Below the pieces are notes generated by a model. That model was not told the DNA's origin, ran no database searches, and saw nothing but the letters and a program-made list of their open reading frames with translations. The position numbers and the translations under genes were made by a program. Positions 53,253 through 63,416 of a DNA stretch of 64,000 nt are shown piece by piece (position 1 is the first letter of the stretch; each line of letters starts with the position of its first letter). This stretch comes from Mesorhizobium sp. ES1-1 (GTDB lineage Bacteria; Pseudomonadota; Alphaproteobacteria; Rhizobiales; Rhizobiaceae): positions 372,001 through 436,000 of the forward strand of contig NZ_JAIUGX010000004.1 of assembly GCF_020164785.1 (NCBI RefSeq), read 5' to 3'.

Positions 53253-54695
53253 CTAATCCATATTCATCTGCGCGCCATGGCCGCTGACATGGGCGCCGTC
53301 CTGCGGCGTCAGCTTGAGATAGGCGAGCAGCGCGCACAGCGTAATTACCCCTTCGATCAGGAACAGGATGCGGAAATCATTGGTCACGGCAGGCCCTCCG
53401 CCGGCCAGGAAAGACAGCAGCGCCGCCGCCAGGCCAACGCTGATCGCCACCGCCAGCTGCCATAGGATATAGTAGAGCGCGCTGAAGCGGGCGAGCTGGT
53501 CGGGGGCTATGTCGGAATAGGCGAGGTTGCCGGTCGACGCCCACTGCGCCGAGCGCAGGACGCCAAAGGCGAAGATATAGGCAAGCACGATCCAGACCGG
53601 CGTCGTGGCCTCTATCAGGGCGAAGCCGGCGACCACTGCCGCAACGATCGGCGTGTTGACGACGAGCACACGGCGAAAGCCGAAGCGGTTGAGCAGGCGC
53701 GGCATGAAGACACGCATGATCAGCGATCCGATTGCCGCCACAAAGGTCAAAGATCCCGCCTGCACCGCGCTCATGCCGAAACCGAGCTGGAACATCAGCG
53801 GCAGCAGGAAGACGACAGAGCTCAAACCGATCGTGTCGAGCCCGCCGCCGGTGAGGAAGGAGATGCGGAATGTGCGGATGCGCAGGAGCTTCAGGTCTAG
53901 CAATGGGTTTCGGGCGCGCAGGCAGTAGACGGAGGCGGCCGTCAGGATGACGATCGCCAGCGCGAGCTCGGCTGCGATCACGCTGCCGGATGCATCTCTG
54001 GCAGCAAGCGAGTCCATGCCGAAGACCAACAGCACCATGCCGCTGCCGACCAGCAGAAAGCCCGGAAAATCGAATGGCGTCCGCACCGGTTTGGTGACCG
54101 TCGGAAACAGCGAAGCGGCAAGGACAGCGGCTGCCAGCGCGAACGGCACGTTGATGAAGAAGATCCAGCGCCAGGAAATGTAGGTGGTGAGCGCGCCGCC
54201 GACGAGAGGCCCGACAAGCGGTCCGGACTGGCCGGCCAGCGAAATGTACATGTTGATCTTAAGCGTACGGCTGCGCGGGAAGGTCGACAGGATGACGACC
54301 TGGCCAAGCGTGCCCATCAAGGCGCCGCCAAAGCCTTGCAGCGCGCGGGCGCCGACCAGCGTCCAGATGTCGTTCGACAGCCCGCACAGCGCCGACGACG
54401 CCGCAAATACCAGCAAGGCGAAGCAGTAGACATTGCGCAGGCCGAAACGGTCGGCGGCCCAGCCGCCAAGCGGCATCGAGATGATCAGGCTGGCGACATA
54501 GACGGTGATCAGCAGGCCCAGTTGGCTTGGTGGCCGAGCGAGGCTTTCGCCGATACCAGGCAGCGCGGTCACCACCACGTTCTGGTCCAGGCTGGTCATG
54601 AACACGCCGCATGCGACCGTCAGCGGCAGCAGGAGCAAGGCGCGGGCGGGCACATCGGCGCGATCCGTAGCGCCGGCGGATAGTTCTGCGGTCAT
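53253..54695 (-). CDS. MFS transporter of the DHA2/EmrB-QacA type
   Basis: A 480-residue major facilitator with about 14 helices. FMTSLDQNVVVTALPGI with motif D1-like D and N in helix 1, GGWAADRFGLRNVY (motif A) and the motif-C region GQSGPLVGPLVGGALT support the DHA2 group. Exporter of drugs or amphiphiles in most relatives; here it may export amines or act independently. Start ATG 54695 (MTAELSAG); the longer in-frame start (54776) adds non-family residues. 146 bp downstream of soxG. Confidence 0.83.
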   Translation of the reverse strand: MTAELSAGATDRADVPARALLLLPLTVACGVFMTSLDQNVVVTALPGIGESLARPPSQLGLLITVYVASLIISMPLGGWAADRFGLRNVYCFALLVFAASSALCGLSNDIWTLVGARALQGFGGALMGTLGQVVILSTFPRSRTLKINMYISLAGQSGPLVGPLVGGALTTYISWRWIFFINVPFALAAAVLAASLFPTVTKPVRTPFDFPGFLLVGSGMVLLVFGMDSLAARDASGSVIAAELALAIVILTAASVYCLRARNPLLDLKLLRIRTFRISFLTGGGLDTIGLSSVVFLLPLMFQLGFGMSAVQAGSLTFVAAIGSLIMRVFMPRLLNRFGFRRVLVVNTPIVAAVVAGFALIEATTPVWIVLAYIFAFGVLRSAQWASTGNLAYSDIAPDQLARFSALYYILWQLAVAISVGLAAALLSFLAGGGPAVTNDFRILFLIEGVITLCALLAYLKLTPQDGAHVSGHGAQMNMD

Positions 54696-54841
54696 GAAGC
54701 TGTTCGAACCAAACGAATGCGCCAGTCTGAGATGGGGTTCCAACCCTTGAGCCATTTGGGCGACCCATCGAGCCATGATGGGCGCGCGGGGCGGAATTCT
54801 CTAGCGGCAGAGCCGGCCGGCGTTGATGCCAGTTGCGGTCT

Positions 54842-55429
54842 TCACTGTACGTCGTAGCCGACCTCCTCGCTGGCACGGCAGAGCGCCTTCCAGACCGAAC
54901 GGGCAAAGGAGCGAAAGACATAGATGTCGAACTGATCGGTACCGGTACGCTGGATCTGGGCGAAAATGTCGTGATGGACGGTCGACCGGCCGGCGCCGAC
55001 CGCGAAGGCGGTTAGCGCGAAGTCGATGGCAAAGAACTTCGACAGCACCCATTCGGCCTTCGGGCCGGCGATGCGGATGGCGGTTCGGCCATGGGAAATG
55101 TCCGTGACGGTGCCGATGACGGGGGTTACGACCTTGGCAAACGCATCCGCCAGGCCTTCCGCCTCGCCGGCGACGATGAACTTTCCCGGAGCGAAGCCGA
55201 ACGCCGATTTCACGCCATCGCTCACGCCGGCGCCGGCGCCGTCGGGCAGTGCAAGCCCAGTGACCGTGCGGATGGCGGCTATCAACATCTTCTCCTCGCC
55301 CGGCCAGGCAGCGAGCTGCACGATCGAGTCAGGTCGCGTTTCGGTCAGGATGACTTCGACGCCGTGCTCGAAATTGCCATGCGAGCCGACATGAAAATCG
55401 GGCTCAAGCGGGGATTGGCGCTCAACCAT
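54842..55429 (-). CDS. soxG: Sarcosine oxidase gamma subunit
   Basis: A 195-residue small subunit of heterotetrameric sarcosine oxidase. It resembles a shortened GcvT-like domain (RPDSIVQLAAWPGEE; ISHGRTAIRIAGPKAEWVLSKFFAIDF) and closes the tetramer. ATG 55429 overlaps the soxA stop by 8 bp. Longer in-frame extension is within soxA. The last gene of soxBDAG; MFS gene follows. Confidence 0.9.
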   Translation of the reverse strand: MVERQSPLEPDFHVGSHGNFEHGVEVILTETRPDSIVQLAAWPGEEKMLIAAIRTVTGLALPDGAGAGVSDGVKSAFGFAPGKFIVAGEAEGLADAFAKVVTPVIGTVTDISHGRTAIRIAGPKAEWVLSKFFAIDFALTAFAVGAGRSTVHHDIFAQIQRTGTDQFDIYVFRSFARSVWKALCRASEEVGYDVQ

Positions 55430-58400
55430 GCATGCGGTTCCCGTCCGGATCGTAGAAGTGGTTGGAGACGATTTCGACCGGTCCGAACCGGCCGCGCAGG
55501 GGATCGGAGACGTGGGCGCGCGTGCCCCGACGCGCCTTGCCGCCCTTGACCAGCGCCAGCGCAATATACTTGCCCAGCGCCGGCGAATAGCAGCAGGCGG
55601 TGATGTGACCGATCGAATCATGCGGATTGGCCTCGTCCACCTCCTCGACAATATGCGCGCCGCCATTGAGCGGCCTATTGTCGAGCGCGATCAGGCCGAC
55701 CAGTTCCAGCCGTTCGGACGCGATCAGCCCTTCGCGATCCATCATTGCCGAGCCGATGAAGGGCTTCTTCTTCGACAGCATCCAGTCGAGATGCAAGTCG
55801 CGCGCCGTCGTGCGGCCGTCGATCTCGGCGCCTGTCACATGGCCTTTCTCGATGCGCATCGTGCCCAGCGCCTCGAGCCCGTAGGTGACCAGGCCGAACG
55901 GTTTGCCGGCGTCGAGCAGAGCTTCCCAGACATGCGTGCTATGACCGGCGCCACAATAGACCTCGAACGCCATCTCGCCGGAGAAGGACAGTCGGCAAAT
56001 CATCACCGGAACATCCGCTATGCGGCCGCGCACGATGCCCATGAACGGCAAGGTGGCGTTGCCGACGGCGGTGCCGGTGACGCAGGTCGCGAGGATCTGC
56101 CGCGCCTTTGGTCCGCCGATGGCGGCGCCCGCCCACTCATCGGTCACCGAGGTGACATGGACCTTGAGGTCCGGCCAGATCACGTCGAGGAAATATTCCA
56201 GATGCTGCATCACCTTGCCGGCATTCGCGGTGGTGGTGGTCATCAAGAAATCCTGTTCGCCAAGACGCCAGGTAGTGCCGTCGTCGAATGCGAGGCCGTC
56301 CTCGCGCAGCATCAGTCCGTAGCGCGCCTTGCCGACGGCCAGCGTCGAGAACATGTTGGTGTAGACGCGGTCGAGGAACTCGGCCGCATCCGGGCCTTGC
56401 ACGGCGATCTTGCCCAGCGTCGAGACATCGACGATGCCGGCGCTTTCACGTGTCGCCCTGGCCTCGCGGACATAGGCCTGCTCGACCGTCTCGCCCGCAA
56501 GCGCGTAGATCATCGGCCGGTACCACAGGCCGGCCGAATACATTGTCGCGCCATTGGCGAGGTGCCAGTCATGCATAGGCGTCAGCCGTTCGGGCCGCAG
56601 GTCGCCGAAGCGCTCCGCCGCCAGTGAGCCGATCGACACCGGCGCAAAGGGGGGTCTGAAGCGCGTCGTGCCAACCTCGGGGATGGGTTTGCCCAACGCT
56701 TCGGCCATGATGGCGAGGCCGGGAATGTTGGAACTCTTGCCTTGGTCGGTCGCCATGCCGAGCGTGGTGTAGCGCTTCAGATGCTCGACTGAGACAAAAC
56801 CCTCGCGATGGGCCAGTCTAACGTCCTCCGCCGTCACGTCATGCTGGAAATCGACAAAGCTCTTGCCGCTGGCCCTGATCTCGAAGACCGGCGCCGGATC
56901 GGGATCGCCCGGCACGGCGTCGACCACCGGCAATGCCGCCGGCGTGTTTGTCGCCCCGGCCGCGGAAATGCCGGCTGCGCGACCTTCGGCCATTGCCGCA
57001 GCCGTCGAAAAGCTGCCGGTAAAGGCGCCGGCGCCGATCCAGCGCTGCACCGGTCCGTCCTGGGCCGGCTTCGGCGGCAGGAATGCTTGTCTGGCGGCAT
57101 CCCATTCCGCCCTGGCGCCGGCCTGGCTGGCCAGATGGATGGTTGGCGACCAGCCGCCTGACATCAGCAGGCAATCGGCGTGCATGCTGCGCGCTTCACC
57201 GTTGAGGGCGCCATTGCTCATGTCGAAGCGCTGCAGCTTGAGGCCGGACAGCGCCCTGCCGCCTTCCGTGGCGATCACGGCATGAGCGGCAAGGAGCTCG
57301 GCCCCGGCTTCGGTGGCCAGCTCGCGCATGTCGGCCGAGGGCTCGGGTCGCACGTCGACGATGGCCGCGATGGCGGCGCCGGCTTTTTTCAGCGCAACGG
57401 CAGCGCGATAGGCGCTGTCATTGTTGGTGAACAGCGCGATCCGCTGGCCTGGCAAGACGCCGAACTCATTGGCGAAACGCTCGGCGGCATGCGCCAACAT
57501 CACGCCCGGCCTGTCATTGCCGGGGAAGACGAGGGGCCGTTCGAAGGCGCCGGTGGCCAGCACAACGGATTTGGCGCGGATCGCCCAGTGGCGATGGCGG
57601 GGCTCGCCCTTGCCGGGCTGGTCCTTGTGGTCGCTGACCCGTTCCAGGGCGGCCAGCGTGTTGCCATCGTAATAGCCCCAGACCGTGGTGCGCGGCAGAA
57701 GCCTGACATTGTCCCGGCCCTCGAGCTGGGCCACGGTGCGGCGCGCCCAATCGGCGGCCGGCGCGCCGTCGATGGTCTCACCGGTCCAGTTGGCTGAGCC
57801 GCCGAGGCGGGGTTCGAGGTCGGCCAGGATCACGCGGGCACCCTGATCGGACGCCGCCTTGGCAGCCATGAGGCCGGCGGGGCCGGAACCCACCACCAGC
57901 ACGTCGCAGAAGGCGTTCATGCGTTCGTAGCGTGCGGTGTCCTTCGCCGATCCGGCGCTGCCGAGGCCGGCGGCGCGGCGGATGAAATGCTCGCAGAACA
58001 TCCAGAAACGCGTGCCTTTGAGCGGACCGACCACAGGCCCCATGAATGTCTTATAGTAGAAGCCCGCCGACAGGAGCTTGCCGCCAAGCTGGTTGACGGC
58101 GTTGATGTCAAAGGCCAGCGAGGGAAACCGGTTCTGACTGACGGCCACCAGCCCGTCATGGATCTCGACCATCGTCGCCGGAATGTTGGGCTCGCGAACC
58201 TCGCCTTTCAGCACGGTCACCAGGGCGTTCGGTTCCTCGACGCCGGCGGTCAGAAGACCGCGCGGGCGGTGGTACTTGAACGAACGGCCGAGAAGGATGA
58301 CGCCCTTGGCCAGCAGCGCCGAGGCCAGAGTGTCGCCGGCATGGCCCGTATAGGCCGTGCCGTCGAAGGTGAAGCGAATGGTCTTCAGCCGGTCGATGCG

Positions 58401-58430
58401 CCCGCCGGTGTCGGTGCGGCGCGGGCTCAT
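55422..58430 (-). CDS. soxA: Sarcosine oxidase alpha subunit
   Basis: A 1002-residue subunit that holds NAD+ and, in its C-terminal GcvT half (about 600-1000), tetrahydrofolate; formaldehyde from sarcosine is captured as methylene-THF. An N-terminal ferredoxin-like 2Fe-2S-type fold (FTFDGTAYTGHAGDTLASALLAKG) without the cluster cysteines is normal here. The NAD/FAD Rossmann motif GSGPAGLMAAKAA is at about 180. It overlaps soxD (4 bp) and soxG. Length normal. Confidence 0.95.
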   Translation of the reverse strand: MSPRRTDTGGRIDRLKTIRFTFDGTAYTGHAGDTLASALLAKGVILLGRSFKYHRPRGLLTAGVEEPNALVTVLKGEVREPNIPATMVEIHDGLVAVSQNRFPSLAFDINAVNQLGGKLLSAGFYYKTFMGPVVGPLKGTRFWMFCEHFIRRAAGLGSAGSAKDTARYERMNAFCDVLVVGSGPAGLMAAKAASDQGARVILADLEPRLGGSANWTGETIDGAPAADWARRTVAQLEGRDNVRLLPRTTVWGYYDGNTLAALERVSDHKDQPGKGEPRHRHWAIRAKSVVLATGAFERPLVFPGNDRPGVMLAHAAERFANEFGVLPGQRIALFTNNDSAYRAAVALKKAGAAIAAIVDVRPEPSADMRELATEAGAELLAAHAVIATEGGRALSGLKLQRFDMSNGALNGEARSMHADCLLMSGGWSPTIHLASQAGARAEWDAARQAFLPPKPAQDGPVQRWIGAGAFTGSFSTAAAMAEGRAAGISAAGATNTPAALPVVDAVPGDPDPAPVFEIRASGKSFVDFQHDVTAEDVRLAHREGFVSVEHLKRYTTLGMATDQGKSSNIPGLAIMAEALGKPIPEVGTTRFRPPFAPVSIGSLAAERFGDLRPERLTPMHDWHLANGATMYSAGLWYRPMIYALAGETVEQAYVREARATRESAGIVDVSTLGKIAVQGPDAAEFLDRVYTNMFSTLAVGKARYGLMLREDGLAFDDGTTWRLGEQDFLMTTTTANAGKVMQHLEYFLDVIWPDLKVHVTSVTDEWAGAAIGGPKARQILATCVTGTAVGNATLPFMGIVRGRIADVPVMICRLSFSGEMAFEVYCGAGHSTHVWEALLDAGKPFGLVTYGLEALGTMRIEKGHVTGAEIDGRTTARDLHLDWMLSKKKPFIGSAMMDREGLIASERLELVGLIALDNRPLNGGAHIVEEVDEANPHDSIGHITACCYSPALGKYIALALVKGGKARRGTRAHVSDPLRGRFGPVEIVSNHFYDPDGNRMHG

Positions 58431-58723
58431 GATCTGTCCTCCGCCTCAGGCCGCGAAGCCGAGCCGTGATGGCCGCGCACAAAGGTGACGCTCGAGATCT
58501 CGTGCGTCAGGGTATTGCGCACGACCCGCAGATGCGCCCGGCATCCGCCGGAATGCTGCCATATCTCATTGTGGTCGCCGGCCGGGTTCAGCCTGTCATA
58601 GACATAGGCATTCCAGGCTTCGAAATTCTGCGAAGCCGGTTCGGGACGCGCCCGGTTGCCGTCACCCTGATAGGTGAACTCGATGACGTCGCGCGGGCCG
58701 CAATAGGGGCAGGTGATCAGCAC
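58427..58723 (-). CDS. soxD: Sarcosine oxidase delta subunit
   Basis: A 98-residue zinc-binding subunit with C5-x2-C8 at the N-terminus and H57 and C61 downstream, the four-ligand pattern of SoxD. It stabilises the alpha/beta pair. Start ATG 58723, 24 bp after soxB; stop overlaps soxA. Confidence 0.94.
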   Translation of the reverse strand: MLITCPYCGPRDVIEFTYQGDGNRARPEPASQNFEAWNAYVYDRLNPAGDHNEIWQHSGGCRAHLRVVRNTLTHEISSVTFVRGHHGSASRPEAEDRS

Positions 58724-58747
58724 GGAATGTTCCTAATGTCGCCTTGC

Positions 58748-60007
58748 TCAGTGAAGCCGGGGGGTGGCACCCTGGCCCTTGTCGTCGATGACCAGGCCCC
58801 GGTGGAAGCGGTCCAGCGTGAAGGAGGCGTTGAGGTCGTGCGGCTCGTCCTTGGCGATGGTCCAGGCAAAGCACCAGCCGGAGGCCGGCGTGGCCTTGAA
58901 GCCGCCATAGCACCAGCCGCAGTTCAGATACATTCCGGGCAGCGGGCCGGTGGTGATGATCGGCGATCCGTCCATCGACATGTCGCAGACACCGCCCCAT
59001 GAGCGCAGCATGCGCACGCGGGCCAGGCCCGGGAAGAGTGCCAGCATCTCGCTCATCACCTCGTCGACGACGGGTAGGTTGCCGCGCTGGGCGTAGCTGT
59101 TGTAGCCGTCGATGTCTCCGCCATAGACCAGGCCACCCTTGTCCGACTGGGACAGGTAGAAATGGCCCATGCCGAAGGTCACGACGGTATCGATGAAGGG
59201 CTTCAGCGATTCGGTGACGAAGGCCTGCAGCACATGGCTCTCGATCGGCATGGTCTCGATGCCGGCCAGCCGCATGACGCGTCCGGTGCTGCCGGCTACC
59301 GAGACGGCGACCTTCTTGGCGCGGATGTCGCCGCGCGAGGTCGTGACGCCGGTGATGCGGTCGCCATCGCGTAGGAAGCCGGTGACCTCGCAATTCTCGA
59401 TGATGTCGACACCGCGACGGTCGGCACCGCGCGCGTAGCCCCACGCGACGGCATCGTGGCGGGCGGTCCCGGCGCGCCGTTGCATGAGGCCACCGACCAC
59501 CGGAAAACGCGCGCTGTCGGAAACGTCCAGCGCCGGGATCAGGCGCTTGATCTGCGCCGTGGTCATCAGTTCGGCATCGACGCCGAGATGGCGCATTGCG
59601 TTGCCGCGCCTTGCATAATCATCGAATTGCGCGGGGGTGTGGGCCAGGTTTAGGCAGCCACGCTGCGAGAACATGACGTTGTAATTGAGATCGTGCGACA
59701 GGTTCTCCCAGAGCTTCATCGAATGTTCGTAGAAGCGGGTGTTGGCAGGCAACAGGTAGTTCGAGCGCACGGCCGTGGTGTTGCGGCCGACATTGCCGGA
59801 GCCCAGCCAGCCCTTTTCGAGCACGGCGACATTGGTGATGCCGTGTTCCTTGGCAAGATAATAAGCTGTAGACAGCCCGTGCCCTCCGCCGCCGATGATG
59901 ATGACGTCATAGGACGCCTTCGGATCCGGCTTGCGCCAGGCTGGTTTCCAGTCCTTGTTTCCCTTGAGCGCGTTCGCAAGCAGCGAAAGGGCCGAATACT
60001 CTGCCAT
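58748..60007 (-). CDS. soxB: Sarcosine oxidase beta subunit
   Basis: A 419-residue flavoprotein that oxidises sarcosine at the FAD site and bears the covalent FMN. GGGGHG at 39-44 binds FAD. H184 in TARHDAVAWG is the likely covalent-FMN site by analogy. MAEYSALSLL (ATG 60007) gives the usual length; ATG 60010 and 60016 are alternatives. First gene of soxBDAG; glyA and folate genes that often accompany it are not in the window. Confidence 0.94.
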   Translation of the reverse strand: MAEYSALSLLANALKGNKDWKPAWRKPDPKASYDVIIIGGGGHGLSTAYYLAKEHGITNVAVLEKGWLGSGNVGRNTTAVRSNYLLPANTRFYEHSMKLWENLSHDLNYNVMFSQRGCLNLAHTPAQFDDYARRGNAMRHLGVDAELMTTAQIKRLIPALDVSDSARFPVVGGLMQRRAGTARHDAVAWGYARGADRRGVDIIENCEVTGFLRDGDRITGVTTSRGDIRAKKVAVSVAGSTGRVMRLAGIETMPIESHVLQAFVTESLKPFIDTVVTFGMGHFYLSQSDKGGLVYGGDIDGYNSYAQRGNLPVVDEVMSEMLALFPGLARVRMLRSWGGVCDMSMDGSPIITTGPLPGMYLNCGWCYGGFKATPASGWCFAWTIAKDEPHDLNASFTLDRFHRGLVIDDKGQGATPRLH

Positions 60008-60241
60008 CATTGTCATCCGGTTCGGGCGATGCGGCAGACTATAGAGCAGGCGGCGTCCGCAAGGCCAGTATTGCGCCATGGCTTTTCGACTGGCCGACCC
60101 GTGAACCGGTGACCTGTGACTGGGCCAGCCATGGGGCGACGATGGCGAGCCAGAGATCGGGAACCGCGGGCCCGATGCGCCGCTTGCCCCATCATATGGC
60201 CGTCTTTATCAGGGAAAAGGTTTCAGATTGCCCTGCCGTCG

Positions 60242-62749
60242 ATGAGTCGCCCACACATCATGCTGTCGAGATTGCTACGTCTCATTCTGCTTTTGACGCT
60301 CGTCGTGTTGGCGCCGCTGTCGCTCGACGCGTCGGCGCAGGGGCTGGGTCAAGCGCCCGCGGGTCTTATCGCCGACCAGCAGAAAATCCTGCAGGATCTG
60401 ACGGCCAAGACCGACAATTTCGAAAAGAAGATCGACGAGGACGGCGAGGACGACGCCAGCCTTGTCGAGATCCGTCTTCAACTCGAGGAACTGTCGCGGC
60501 AGTCGTTGAACAGCGCGCTCGCCTTCCGCACGCGTCTCGGTGAGATCAACACCAGGCTGGATCAGCTCGGCCCGGCGCCCGCCGCCGGACAGCCGCCGGA
60601 GCCCGACATAGTCAGCGGCGAGCGCCAGGCGCTGGTGTCCGAAAAGGCGGAGATCAACGTTGTCATCTCGATTGCGCAGACCCTGTCGATCCGCATCAGC
60701 GGTCTCCTCGACAAGATCGGCAACATGCGCAGCGAGCTGTTTCGCAATCTCCTGACCAAGCGATACGTGCTGTCGGATGCGCTGAGCCCGCAAGTCTTTT
60801 CGGATGCCACCGAAGAGTTCGGCAATTTCTACAAGGCCGTGTCGTCATGGCTGAGCTTCGCGTTCAGGTTCAAGTTCCAGGCCATCGTCGCAGCGACTTT
60901 CGTGGCGCTTGGGCTGGCCCTGGTTCTGCTGGTGGGCGGCAGGCGGTTGTTCGGGCGCGTCTTCGAGGCCAATCCGGCCATCGAAGATCCGTCCTATCTC
61001 AGCCGCCTATCGGTGGCCTTCTGGTCGACTTTGCTGCCGACAGTGGCGGTCGGCGCCTTTCTCGGCTCGACCATTTTCTTCTTCAACTATTACAACGTGT
61101 TGAGGGGCGACATCGGCTTGTTTCTCAACGCCTTGGCGACGGTCATCGGGGTGGTGTTCTGCGTCAACCGCCTGACCAACGCGGCTCTTTCGCCTCGGTT
61201 GCCGAACTGGCGCCTGATCCCGGTCGAAACCGGGCCGGCACGCTGGCTGGTGCGCCTGGCCACTGCCATGGCCGTCGTTATCAGCTTCAACACCTTCCTG
61301 TCGGTGGTCAACGACAAGATGGGCTCGCCGCTTTCCCTGACCATCGCCCGCAGCTTCGTCGCCACCATTGTTGTCGGGATCATCCTGATCCTGATGTCGA
61401 TGCTGCGGCCGTTCAAGTCGAGCGACGGCAGCTGGCGGCCCTGGCCGGCTTGGTTGCGCTATTTGTCACTGGCTCTCGGCTTGTTCACCATCGTCGCCGC
61501 CTTGCTCGGTTATATCGGCCTGGCCCTTTTCGTGTCCTTGCAGGTCGTCGTCACCGGCACTGCACTCGTCACCGCCTATATCGGTTTCCTGTCGGCGCGG
61601 GCGATCGGCGAGGAGGGGGCTTTCGCCAACACCTCGATCGGGCGCTGGCTGTCGGCCAATTCGAGCTACGAGGACACGGCGCTCGACCAGTTCGGCCTCG
61701 TCGTCAGCATCGGCATCAACCTCTTGATCGTGCTGGTCTTCCTGCCCCTGATCCTGTTGATGTGGGGGTTTCAGCCGGGCGATATCCAGGCCTGGGGCTA
61801 CAAGCTCGCAACCGGAATCAATATCGGTTCGGTGACGATCTCGGTCACCGGGATCCTCTCCGGCATCGTCATCTTCGTCATCGGCTATTTCCTGACACGC
61901 TGGTTCCAGGGCTGGCTCGACGGATCGGTGATGGCGCGCGGCAAGGTCGATACCGGAGTGCGCAACTCGATCCGGCTGGCGGTCGGCTATGCCGGGGTCG
62001 CACTGGCGGCGCTGGTCGGCATTTCAGCCGCCGGTATCGACCTTTCCAGCCTGGCGCTGGTGGCCGGCGCCCTTTCGCTCGGCATCGGTTTTGGCCTGCA
62101 GAACGTGGTGTCGAATTTCGTCTCCGGTCTGATCCTGCTGGCCGAGAGGCCGTTCAAGGTCGGCGACTGGATCGTCGCCGGCGATGTCAGCGGTACGGTC
62201 AAGAAGATCAGCGTGCGCGCCACCGAGATCGAGACCTTCCAGCGCCAGTCGGTGATCCTGCCCAATTCGAACCTGATCAACAATGCGGTCGGCAACTGGA
62301 CGCACCGCAACAAGCTCGGTCGCATCGACATCAGGGTCGGCGTCGCCTATGGCAGCGACGTCAAGCAGGTCCATGCCGTCCTGCTCGACATTGCACGCTC
62401 GCACCCGCTGACGCTGAAGAATCCCGAACCGTTTGTCCTATTCTCCAATTTCGGCGCCGCCGCGCTCGAATTCGAGATCCGGGTGTTCCTGGCCGATGTG
62501 ATGAACGGCAACATCGTGCAGAACGACATCCGGTTCGCGGTGCTCGAGCGGTTCGCCGACGAGCACATCGAGATACCCTCGACGCCGCGCGCCGTAGTCG
62601 AGATGAGCAAGCCCAAAGCCTGGCCCACCGATGACGACAAGATCGAGGCCGCCTTCGCCGAGCAGGAGCAAGCCAGGCTGGCGGCCGGCGCCGAGGCAAA
62701 ACGGCTTGCAAGACCAGGGCGCAAGGCGCGCAAGCCCGACCCCGACTAG
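60242..62749 (+). CDS. Large MscS-type mechanosensitive channel (DUF3772)
   Basis: An 835-residue inner-membrane protein. A Sec signal (LSRLLRLILLLTLVVLAPLSLDASA) precedes a periplasmic coiled-coil of the DUF3772 kind (40-185, with EKKIDEDGEDDA and ERQALVSEKAEI). About ten helices follow, and the MscS core at the end has the pore-lining region GALSLGIGFGLQNVVSNFVSG and the cytoplasmic beta domain (AERPFKVGDWIV). It likely releases solutes on hypo-osmotic shock. A Lys/Arg-rich C-terminal tail. Start ATG 60242; ATG 60260 is an alternative. Divergent from soxB across 234 bp. Confidence 0.92.
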   Translation: MSRPHIMLSRLLRLILLLTLVVLAPLSLDASAQGLGQAPAGLIADQQKILQDLTAKTDNFEKKIDEDGEDDASLVEIRLQLEELSRQSLNSALAFRTRLGEINTRLDQLGPAPAAGQPPEPDIVSGERQALVSEKAEINVVISIAQTLSIRISGLLDKIGNMRSELFRNLLTKRYVLSDALSPQVFSDATEEFGNFYKAVSSWLSFAFRFKFQAIVAATFVALGLALVLLVGGRRLFGRVFEANPAIEDPSYLSRLSVAFWSTLLPTVAVGAFLGSTIFFFNYYNVLRGDIGLFLNALATVIGVVFCVNRLTNAALSPRLPNWRLIPVETGPARWLVRLATAMAVVISFNTFLSVVNDKMGSPLSLTIARSFVATIVVGIILILMSMLRPFKSSDGSWRPWPAWLRYLSLALGLFTIVAALLGYIGLALFVSLQVVVTGTALVTAYIGFLSARAIGEEGAFANTSIGRWLSANSSYEDTALDQFGLVVSIGINLLIVLVFLPLILLMWGFQPGDIQAWGYKLATGINIGSVTISVTGILSGIVIFVIGYFLTRWFQGWLDGSVMARGKVDTGVRNSIRLAVGYAGVALAALVGISAAGIDLSSLALVAGALSLGIGFGLQNVVSNFVSGLILLAERPFKVGDWIVAGDVSGTVKKISVRATEIETFQRQSVILPNSNLINNAVGNWTHRNKLGRIDIRVGVAYGSDVKQVHAVLLDIARSHPLTLKNPEPFVLFSNFGAAALEFEIRVFLADVMNGNIVQNDIRFAVLERFADEHIEIPSTPRAVVEMSKPKAWPTDDDKIEAAFAEQEQARLAAGAEAKRLARPGRKARKPDPD

Positions 62750-62929
62750 CTAGGCTTTGGTTTTGCTGCGGAGGCTCTCGATCGGGCGCGGACTCGAAGA
62801 CGTCAAAGCATTGCGGCATGAATGCGGCATTCAGTTGCGGTTCAGCTTCCAACTCATATAAGCTTCCATGCAAAGGCGAGAATGCCTTGTGAAATGCAAC
62901 AGAGGCGGTGGGAACACCGATATCGCACC

Positions 62930-63193
62930 ATGTGGAAGTCTCTTGTCGCTGCCGTCGCCCTGGCTCTCGCCGCCGGCTCGGCCGATGCGGCCAGCGCGGT
63001 CAACAAGGACGCCGAGACCCGTACGCTGGTCGTGACCGAAGGCGGCAGCAAGACGGACCTCGCGCTGGCGGCAGGCGAAACCGTCGAGTTCTGCTCCAGC
63101 GGGTGTTTCGTCACCTTGCCGAATGGCGACCTGGAAGCCCTGACCGGTTCGGAAACGATCGAGATCTCGGGCGGCGTGGCCCGCATCAAGTAA
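62930..63193 (+). CDS. Small secreted protein
   Basis: An 87-residue protein with a Sec signal, WKSLVAAVALALAAGSADA, cleaved after Ala near residue 21. The mature part is beta-rich and has two closely spaced cysteines (EFCSSGCFV). I recognise no family. Start ATG 62930 puts the signal peptide at the N-terminus; earlier in-frame starts add unrelated residues. A strong terminator follows within 20 bp, so it is a monocistronic gene. Confidence 0.75.
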   Translation: MWKSLVAAVALALAAGSADAASAVNKDAETRTLVVTEGGSKTDLALAAGETVEFCSSGCFVTLPNGDLEALTGSETIEISGGVARIK

Positions 63194-63211
63194 TCTTGGA
63201 CGGCATGACAG

Positions 63212-63240
63212 AAAAGGCCGGGCGCTTTGCTCGGCCTTTT
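63212..63240 (+). terminator. Intrinsic terminator after the small secreted protein gene
   Basis: AAAAGGCCG and CGGCCTTTT form a perfect 9-bp stem across an 11-nt loop; the 3' arm ends in four T. It begins 19 bp after the stop codon at 63193. Because of its symmetry it may also work in the other direction. Confidence 0.8.
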
Positions 63241-63416
63241 ATCGTTCCGGGTGACTCTTGCTTAACGACAATGAGGGAAATACAGCTCTCCGAATAGCCC
63301 CTGCGCCAGCCGTTTTAACCTTCGCTATCCTGTTGCCCTCTATACCCGCTCCACGACGCCGAAAAGCGGCGCGATGAACTCCGGCCTGCCCGGAGCAGGC
63401 TGGCAGGTCAGGACGG